From Diphasiastrum complanatum (taxonomy: Eukaryota > Streptophyta > Lycopodiopsida > Lycopodiales > Lycopodiaceae): DNA of 64,000 nucleotides. Position numbers and translations under genes: made by a program. Positions 56,691 through 64,000 of the stretch are shown one piece after another. How positions within the stretch are numbered: position 1 is the stretch's first letter; the number at the start of each line of letters is the position of its first letter. Where the stretch lies: positions 25,863,803 through 25,927,802 of the forward strand of contig CM055108.1 in assembly GCA_029204225.1 (NCBI GenBank), written 5' to 3'. Under the pieces are notes generated by a model that made no database searches, had not been told where the DNA came from, and saw only the letters and a program-made list of their open reading frames with translations.

Positions 56691-56950
56691 AATCTCTATC
56701 CCCTTCAGATTACCTTTTTGTTTTTAATAGTGATAAACCATATGTTCGACAAATGGCTCACATGTCTTCAGTATTACTTTAGTAGTTCTCGACCAACTTG
56801 TCCAGGTCCTAATAAGATTCTTGACGCAATTTTTCTCTTAAAGGGTTCAGCTAAGTCGAAGTGGTTTGACTATGTCCATTCTCATCTGCCTATCTCTAAG
56901 TGGCATGACTTTCTACATTGAGTGACCTAGGCTCAAATTCGTACATAAGC
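56691..56950 (+). pseudogene. Gypsy gag fragment P
   Basis: Reads PGPNKILDAIFLLKGSAKSK then WFDYVHSHLPISKWHDFL, resembling the retrotransposon gag segment where a conserved (K/S)GSAKxWF follows. Broken by a stop and truncated at about 56950, where minus-strand copia O leader begins. Confidence 0.55.
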
Positions 56951-57873
56951 ATAAATGGGCTATAACTGATAGTCGAATGCTTACTATAACTCAATCTCCA
57001 CCAAGGATAATATCCTCTACGAGGAGATTGCTAAAATATGAATACATATCTTAACTAATTTTTTGATCACGCGAGTAATCCTTCTTTTAAACGATCAAGT
57101 ATAACTAGAATCTGAACTATGATTCGTCAATCATAATTCATCGGATTCTTGTCCTATACTCAATAAAAGAAGGTTAACTACCAATGATTAGAAGAACTTT
57201 AAGTTCAGAGTCATCTCTAATTTAGCAAATACGGCCGACCAAAAGTGATTAGTGAATTTCAAAACGCGAATGTTCATAGTGTCACTTTGGTAATCCGTAA
57301 AGCCTAAACAGACACTCTACTAATTACTTGGTCTTTACCCAAACAAACATAGTCGATTTGGTAAGATGGCCAGTCATTACCAAGACTCTACTATCTTGTT
57401 TCTTTAACCAGGGTAAGAACACTATCTACTTCTATGGTTTAGGCATATCCTAGAATATGAGTTATGATTCGCCAATCTCAAGTTTCCAAATTCCCGAGAC
57501 CATACCTTACCATAAGAGTGCATCACAATTCTTAAATGACACATGAGTTGTTCCAAAAAGTCCTTTCCATTTGGAAAGTTTCAGACTTTTCCAACTCACG
57601 CACGATGTCAATAAAAGGATTGTAATCACAAGAATACCCTCACTTTAGACATGGACCAAATTGTCATTCCAAAGTTAGGGTCCCAATCTAAAATACGTCT
57701 AGATTTTCCTCGTAAGTTCTAATCTAGAATAACTTAAGATTTACCAGAACCTCATTACGTGAAGTTCTAACTTTTGGCAAACAACTATCCAACTCTCCAG
57801 AGTCTTAATATAAAGTCCTCACATTCGAGATTTCTTCATGAACACAAATCAATCGCAAAACGTGCTCAGAATT
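56951..57873 (-). mobile_element. Copia O internal leader (minus strand)
   Basis: Lies inside the copia O primer site. No gag motif recognised; only short frames. A 14-bp word atataaagtcctca occurs at both about 57810 and 57888. Confidence 0.4.
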
Positions 57874-57885
57874 GGCTCTGATACC
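57874..57885 (-). promoter_or_regulatory. Copia O primer binding site
   Basis: Minus strand GGTATCAGAGCC, the core of the initiator-Met site, at the inner edge of the LTR. Confidence 0.75.
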
Positions 57886-58278
57886 GATATAAAGTCCTCA
57901 ATCCAAGGATCCTATTCTAAGCATGCCAATCACAAGCAACACAAGAGAACCTGATGGTAGACAAACCAACCCAACCTAGATCGAACGGATCTAGCCCTCA
58001 TGGCACCACACCAACAACATCCTGCCACCGGTCATGCTATCAAGCATACACTAGTGAGAGCCCAATAGGTATACTTATACCCTCCAAGGCCCATGCACCA
58101 CTAGTAGTGCACTGTGACACCTCACTGGACACCTCTGCAGCCAATCTGGGCCACGTCATCCAGTTCCTCAATGACTCACTAATAGACCCATACAAATCCA
58201 CCATCAAGTGTTTTAGGCCTACAACCATTAATTATGACCATGTACTTATAAGGGCCCCAATTCCCTTAAAGTCACACA
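57886..58278 (-). repeat. Copia O LTR, tract on one side and primer site on the other
   Basis: Minus strand begins TGTGTGACTTTAAGGG at 58278, right after the purine tract aaggaggag (58279-58290), and ends at the primer site. About 393 bp. As at 301-790, one LTR lies between a 3' pol end and a 5' leader. Confidence 0.7.
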
Positions 58279-58299
58279 CTCCTCCTTAAAAGAGAGTTA

Positions 58300-58553
58300 G
58301 TTAAGGAACATTATGCAACATAGATCTACTAACAACTCTTAGGATTGATCTAAACTTGATAAGAACTGCCTTGAGAGCAAGTAATAATATCAGCCACACA
58401 AAATGATGTATCCACATGCTCCATGATGATGTCCTTTGCTTAAACTTTTTCTCTCATAAAGTGGTGTGCAATTTTGATGTGCTTGCTCCTTACGTGAAAG
58501 ATAGAATTTATTGCAAGCCTTTGAATTAAAATGTTGTCACATATTGTCTCAAC
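58300..58553 (-). pseudogene. Copia O RNase H C-terminus
   Basis: Minus strand reads CDNILIQRLAINSIFHVRSK then HIKIAHHFMREKV, a stop, and DIIMEHVDTSFCVADII, the end of copia pol. Upstream pol is missing because the sequence switches to the gypsy Q 3' ORF at about 58554. Confidence 0.85.
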
Positions 58554-59937
58554 TTAAAAAATGCCGAGCATCTGATCTTGGAGCTGGTTTAGCTTCGTGA
58601 GGTCGACTGTAACGGACTCTGCATTGGTGCATACAAAGAGAGCAGCTTCTATCTTCAGTCTTCTCATTCGCTCCTCCTGAAAATGTTTCTGGAGCGCGAC
58701 ATTATGTTGATTTGTAGCTGACAGTTGTTGTTTTAAAGAATCATTTTGAGTCTGATACTTATCAGACTTGGCCTCAATCGTCTTATTGATATGTTTTAAA
58801 GAATCAGCTTCCTTTATTAAGGTTTGAAGCTATGTGTCGAGAGAACGATTTCGTTCAATCAGCTTCATGTTGTCTGATTCGAGCGAATCAATCTTCTCGA
58901 AAGACGTCTTGAGATCCTCTTGGCATCTCCTTTCTGAGTTGACAAATTCCATCATAATTTGCTGGTGGTACTTGTCCAACTCATACACTTCAGACACTAG
59001 GTTTTTGGCTTTCTCGGTCAGAGTGCGAAACCACTGGGGCTGGTCGTCTGGTTGTTCTTCATCTGCCACAGGTGCCCAATGTCGCCTTCAGTAGTTGCTT
59101 GTCTTTTGGGTGATGTATCAGACTGAGTTGCGTCATCGTCAGAGGAGGAGGCCCTCGGCTGCTTCTGAGATGTGGAAGCAACAGCTGGAACTGGTTTCGA
59201 CTGGGATGGTGTAGCGTCAATGTCCATAGCAGTGGTAGCTGCTTCTTTGACGGCTAGTGCAATTTTAGTAACGAGACCGGAAAGATCAATTGGCTTGGGG
59301 GCCAACATCCTTCCCGTCAGCAATGTTTTCTCTTGCTCGTTCAAAATGTCAAAATGGGCGCATAGCCGAGAGACATGTGCTCCAACTCCAGAAAATTTTT
59401 GGTGCTTGATCCAGTGCAAAAATGCTTTATATGTAATAGTGCCAAAACAAATCGGATTACCCGCAAGTGTGTCTAAGATGTAACCAAAATTTGCACTGAA
59501 ATCATCACATCAGCATCCGCCAAAAAGAGTATTTGATTTGCATATTTATAAAACATCTTAAATGTGGTATCACGAATCATAGAGATCTTGTACCCCTTCG
59601 TGGGTACAAAGCAATTGTTAAGGAAGTGGGCAGCTTCATCCACCGAATCCTTATTTGTTGAGATCATCTTCCCATCCATCAGTAATCCAAGGGCTGTGCA
59701 GAACAAGTCTTCAGAGATAGTGAAGTCTTTGCCTCGCACATGGACTTTGAAATCCACCTCTGAAATGGAATGAATGGAGTTGACAAACTCTGTACTGACT
59801 TCAGAGAAGATGATGGAGGGGTCCACTTTTAAATTACCCAACTTGCATCGATCCAAAAAGGATTGGATGGATGCCAAGCGGATTTCTGCGCGTGCTTTCC
59901 AGATGATGTTAGAGCTTGAGCTGGATCCAGAAGCCAT
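58554..59937 (-). pseudogene. Gypsy Q 3' ORF: globular domain, linker and coiled coil
   Basis: Start MASGSSSSSNIIWKARAEIR at 59937. An N-terminal globular part (LGNLKVDPSIIFSEVSTEFV, FTISEDLFCTALGLLMDGKM, NCFVPTKGYKISMIRDTTFK) continues after a frameshift near 59490 (LDTLAGNPICFGTITYKAFL). A Ser/Pro/Asp-rich linker follows, then a frameshift near 59090 and a long coiled coil (EFVNSERRCQEDLKTSFEKI, QLSATNQHNVALQKHFQEER) interrupted by TAG near 58832. About 460 codons in all. The layout of a mobile-type globular domain plus coiled coil recalls ORFs found 3' of pol in some plant gypsy elements (for example the putative gypsy-type transposon domain), but I cannot confirm the family. Confidence 0.6.
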
Positions 59938-60345
59938 TGTTCGAATTTTTCACGAAAGCTTGTAGATCGCAATAGGTCGCAAATGAATGCTTTGATCGCA
60001 AAGAGAATGTGCGTAGGAAAGCATAAAATCACAGGCAGAAAGTGTAAGGAAGAAAAATGAAAAATAACTCTGATATGCAGTAGTGGTGTGGAAGGGATGA
60101 TGACATGGCATGGTGACTTGACATCTAGTACTTCTATTTATGGAGTACGTGCATGGGGTTAGTGTTTGAAACTATGATTTGACAGATCGATCTTTAATGA
60201 CGGAAGATCATTTTTAAAAAAAAAACAAATAAATTAAGGAGAAACAATATTTGTTTTGATATGTGAGCGTACACATGTGTGAATAATGAGGATCACCTGG
60301 CCATCATCTTTAATAGAGGGATGTAAAAAGTAGGTAGATAGATTT
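59938..60345. other. Gypsy Q spacer, no gene
   Basis: 5' flank of the 3' ORF on the minus strand. No clear TATA box; nothing else recognised. Confidence 0.4.
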
Positions 60346-60745
60346 TCGAAAGAGTAGGTTGAGAGATTCTCGAAGGATACTAGAAAGTTTCTAGAATATT
60401 TCGCGAAACATTCTTGAGAGATTCTAGAAAATGATATAGAACTTCACGAAAAATTCTCAACAATGTTAAGCGTCATCCTAGAAAATTTTTCGAAAGACTG
60501 GAGATAAAAAAAAATGCTAGAAAAGTTCTAGAAAAATTCTCAAAAGAAAAAAAAAATGACAAGTTTCAGTTCACAGTTAGAGTGTCGCAAAAGTTTCTCG
60601 AAAAGTTCTCGAAAATACTTTGAAAAATAACCTAAAAGATTTAAGAGAAGACAAGAAAAATTCTCGAAAAATTCACGAAACAGTTTGAACAAATGTTGAA
60701 CAGTGGTAGAAAAGTTCACAAAAATTTCTAGAAAAGAAAAAAAAA
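60346..60745. repeat. Cluster of TTCnnGAA palindromes
   Basis: At least nine copies of ttctagaa, ttctcgaa, ttcgcgaa or ttcacgaa within 400 bases, densest at 60367-60430 where they sit about 12 bases apart. They lie between gypsy Q pol and its 3' ORF. The elements resemble heat-shock-factor half-site pairs, but the spacing between successive pairs is one base longer than in a classical heat-shock element. Confidence 0.65.
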
Positions 60746-63700
60746 AGTCGCGAACATTATCAGAAAAATACTAGAAAATAATAAGAATAAAAATAAATAA
60801 ATAAATAAATTCTGGTCAAAGGTAGTATTTTTTAGTCTGGACCCGTTAATACGTGTAGGTAACAGTTCCCCTTCAAGTGATTGAAGTTGCACAGAACCAT
60901 TGTCAAACACCTATATGACTTTAAAAGGTCCAAGCCATCGCATATGGAGTTTTCTTGGGAACTTTTGATGGCGACTATCATATATCAGCGCATAATCATC
61001 AGCTTTAAGATCACATTTTTTTATATGACTGTTATATTTCTTCTTTCTTTGTTCCTGGATTTCCTTCATTAATTTTTGTGAAGACTCACGAGCTTCAGCT
61101 AGTTCTTCAATATTAGTCAACCTTTCGTTTATACATTCTGAATTTGTTCGTTGAGCTTGGATATGAAAAGTTTTGACCTCAAATTCAATTGGCAGAATAG
61201 GATGCATACCATATGTCAGAAAATATGGTGTCTATTTTGTCGTGATTTTCTCTGTATTACGATAAGCCCAAAGAACTAATGGTAGTTTCTGATCCCAATC
61301 CCTTGTGTGTGCAATAGTAATTTCAGTCAGGATCTTACATAAAATTCCATTAGCTCTTTCTGTCAACCCGTTTGCTTTTGGATTATACGGTGTAGTTTTT
61401 CTGTGTTTGATAAGGAAATAAGTTGTCAGCAACCGTATAGTGTCATTTAAAAAATTGTAACTCGGTCACTTACTAGTTCAAGTGGACAACCATATCTGGT
61501 GATAATACTTTTGAATAAGAATGTCGCGACAATTTTTGCATCATTTCTTTTTGTCGCCTCTACTTTCACGTTCTTTGTAGCATAATCTGTTGCAACTAGA
61601 ATATATCGACATTTCGTATGTCAGGTAACAGATTTAATTGGACCGACAAAGTCAATCCCCCACTTCTCGAATGGTGTAAGAGGAAAGATTGGTGTCAACG
61701 GCCAATTCATTGATTTTGTAGGCTTACCAGATCTTTGGCATGGATCACATGAACAAATAAAGTTTGATACATCCTTGAACATTGTTGGCCACCAATGTTT
61801 GGCAGTCAATATCTTATTAACTGTGTTCTTCAAAGCAAAATGTCCACCAGCATCTTCTGAGTGTAAGGCTTTAACGACCTTTTTAATGTCTACAGATTCG
61901 AGACATCTTCGAAGCTGATGATCTGCACCAAGCTTGTACAAAACATTGTTAATAATTGTATAAGGTGCTACCTTATATTGAAAAACTGTCTTTTGCTCCA
62001 AATCATAACCATCCGGATATATTTGATCCTTGAGATAAGTAATGATATCAGAATATAGCAAATTTGTAGATGAAATCTCGAATAAATGTTTGTCTAGAAA
62101 ATCATCATTGATAGGATCTTCAATTTTTCCAGTGCTAAGTCGCGATAGATAATCAGCATTTGTATGATATTTTCCTTGACGAAGCTCTACTTAATAAGTG
62201 AATTCTTGCAGAAGTAGAACCCATCGAGCAATTCGTCCTGATAGATCTGGTTTATTTACAAGATACTTAAGAGCATAATGATCCACATGAAAAATAAATG
62301 CATATCCCAGCAAATAATGTCAAAAATTTTTAACAGTGAAAATCATGCCAAATGCTTCCCTTTCTATAGCTGAATAATTTTTCTCTGATGCACTGAGCTG
62401 TCGACTCGCATAGTAGATGGGATGATCCTTCTTCTGGTCGTCCTTCTGGCTTAGACATACACCAATAGCAAATGCAGAAACATCCACATAACTGTGAAAT
62501 AAAATAGCCCAGTTGGGTGGTCTCAAAATAGGAGCATTGATCAACCTTTGCTTAAGATCTTCAAATGCTTTCTGCTGTTCATTTGTCTACAAGTATTCCA
62601 CTTGTTTCTTCAATAGATGTGTAAGAGAGGCAGCAATAGAAGCATGATTTTGAATAAATCTCCTGTAATAGCCAACATGTCCTAAGAAAGCTCTTAGTTC
62701 ATGCAAATTGGTTGATATTAGGAGGTTCTTTATAAGCTCGACTTTATCTTTGTCGACTTCTATTCCTCTGTTAGATATTCTGTGTCCGAGCAATATTCCT
62801 TCTTTCATACCAAAAAAACATTTCTCTGGATCAAGAGATAAACAAGTATCTCAACACTGTTGCAATGTTAATTTCAGCTTCTGCAGGTGTGTCTTTATAT
62901 CACTGTACACACAGAAATTATCAATAAATATTTCGAGAAAAGTTCTCAAGAAGGCAGCGAAAATTAACATCATGATTTGCTGAAAAGTCACTGGAGCGTT
63001 ACAAAGACCAAAGGGCATTTTGTTATAGGCATAAGTGCCCCAATCCATCGTGAATGTGGTCTTTGAGTGATCCTCCTTTCGCACTCCCACCTGATTATAT
63101 CCAGAAAAGCCGTCACAGAAACTATAACGCTCTTGACCAGCAACCTAATCTAGGATGGAATCAGTAAAAGACAAAGGATGATGGTCCTTCCTGGTGGCAA
63201 CATTGAGTTTTCGGAAATCCCGGCACATTCGTATTTTGCCAATCTTCTTCTTCGGGACGACAACAATGGGTGAAACCCATTCACTACTTAAGACGCTATA
63301 GATTATACCTGCCTTAAGGTGTTTGTTAAGTTCATCCTTGACCATTAGAGAGTATTTAGGATTGAGACGATATTGTCTCTGTCGAACAGGTACAACATCT
63401 TCCTTCAGATCATTTCGGTGCTCTCCGAATTCTGCAGGTATACCCTTCAAATCGTCGAGTGACTAGGCAAAAACATCTTGATACTCCTTTGATAGTCAGT
63501 GAATTCCGCCAACTCAGATTCTCCAAGTGACTTTGAAACATGCACAAATCTGCCAGGTGCAATGTCAATTAGTTCAGTAGAATCTGGTAAGATGATACCT
63601 TCAGTCATACTGGCCTTGGTATGGCCATGAATTTTGCGCATGGTTGACTCCATAGATGTTTTCTTGTTGTCAACCTGGTTCTTGTTACCAAATTCGTGTT

Positions 63701-63875
63701 CAGATTCATCAATTGAATCGTCAGGCTCTTTCGAGTTTGGGTCTGCAACGTTAATTTCTTCATACGAAACATCAGCTTCATTGTTGCAGGCATCGAAGAA
63801 TTCTTCGTCATCAGCATTCTCATAACATTCAAAGTACTGCACTTCAATATCAAATTTATAGGAAAAAATATTCAA
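60728..63875 (-). pseudogene. Gypsy Q pol: protease region, RT, RNase H, integrase
   Basis: Acidic protease/linker part (63447-63875, no DSG site seen). RT from 63450: VPVRQRQYRLNPKYSLMVKD, SSEWVSPIVVVPKKKIGKIR, RYSFCDGFSGYNQ, WGTYAYNKMPFGLCNAPVTF. The catalytic motif reads IFIDNF, with Asn in place of the second Asp (near 62925). RNase H: SYVDVSAFAIGVCLSQKDDQ, YYASRQLSASEKNYSAIERE. Integrase: zinc finger HFALKNTV...CDPCQRSGKPTKS, WGIDFVGPIKSVT, YILVATDYATK, RYGCPLELVSDR. The last segment VQLQSLEGELLPTRINGSRL resembles the end of gypsy L pol. Several stops and frameshifts, most in integrase. Confidence 0.9.
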
Positions 63876-64000
63876 GGCATACGAAGATTCTTCTGATGTA
63901 GAACTGGTGTCGAAAAAAGGAGTTTCACCTTCATATTTGTCACGACTCTAGGTTATGATTTATTCTGCTGGCTTACCTTGGTTATTGGTCTCACTAGTCT
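63876..64000 (-). other. Gypsy Q, gag-pol linker at the window edge
   Basis: The minus strand continues the acidic linker frame (SSTSEESSYALNIFSY) with stops toward the edge. No gag knuckle within the window. Confidence 0.5.

Larger units (their letters stand above)
58554..64000 (-). mobile_element. Gypsy element Q with 3' ORF (minus strand), runs off the window
   Basis: From the right edge downward: protease/linker, RT, RNase H, integrase, an AT-rich palindrome-rich spacer, then a coiled-coil ORF at 59937-58554. The 3' LTR is missing (copia O abuts) and the 5' part lies beyond 64000. The gene order, with pol followed by an extra sense ORF, matches gypsy L and the Tat/Athila style of plant gypsy elements. 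Confidence 0.75.

Overview
This window is repeat-dense nuclear DNA that fits a land plant. Almost every recognisable coding stretch belongs to Ty1/copia or Ty3/gypsy LTR retrotransposons. Copia-type primer sites match the initiator-Met tRNA, gypsy-type primer sites resemble the tRNA-Asp site of plant Tat/Athila-like elements, most LTRs are TG..CA, and nested insertions leave 5-bp duplications. I found no intact ordinary host gene, no rRNA or tRNA gene and no CRISPR array. The lineage of plant cannot be fixed from sequence alone.

Layout. 1-1.2 kb: minus-strand copia remnant (leader, primer site, LTR, tract) and a copia scrap. 1.2-8.9 kb: degraded gypsy B, split by a 4.2-kb LTR element A that has lost pol (2555-6775). 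8.9-10.8 kb: minus-strand copia C. 11.7-12.3 kb: gypsy protease scrap D. 12.3-15.8 kb: copia E with its 3' LTR. 15.9-17.6 kb: copia H fragment, then a gypsy 3' end with LTR J. 17.6-21.2 kb: nothing recognised. 21.2-24.5 kb: internally deleted copia F with its 5' LTR. 24.5-30.4 kb: scraps of copia and gypsy (K, I and others). 30.4-38.2 kb: gypsy L with 5' LTR, gag, pol and an extra 3' ORF. 38.4-43.1 kb: the most unusual segment, two convergent intron-containing genes (P1, P2) that are not retroelement genes. 43.1-50.6 kb: copia M (minus) split by the nearly intact copia N (43333-49141). 50.6-53.4 kb: copia G 5' LTR and gag. 53.5-55.9 kb: PIF1-like helicase relic followed by a second copy of the P1 gene start. 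56.7-58.6 kb: gypsy gag scrap and copia O. 58.6-64 kb: minus-strand gypsy Q with pol and a coiled-coil 3' ORF.

The best candidate for an undescribed system is the P1/P2 pair, with the related helicase-P1' locus at 53.5-55.9 kb. P1 has three short motifs whose order (D, CxxH, E) recalls RNase H-fold transposases. It occurs twice in 17 kb, and P2 runs convergently to it. I infer a multicopy DNA element or virus-derived unit, now inactivated. Two gypsy elements (L and Q) also carry unrelated extra ORFs after pol.

All boundaries come from reading the sequence by eye. LTR outer edges without both copies, and all splice sites, are provisional.
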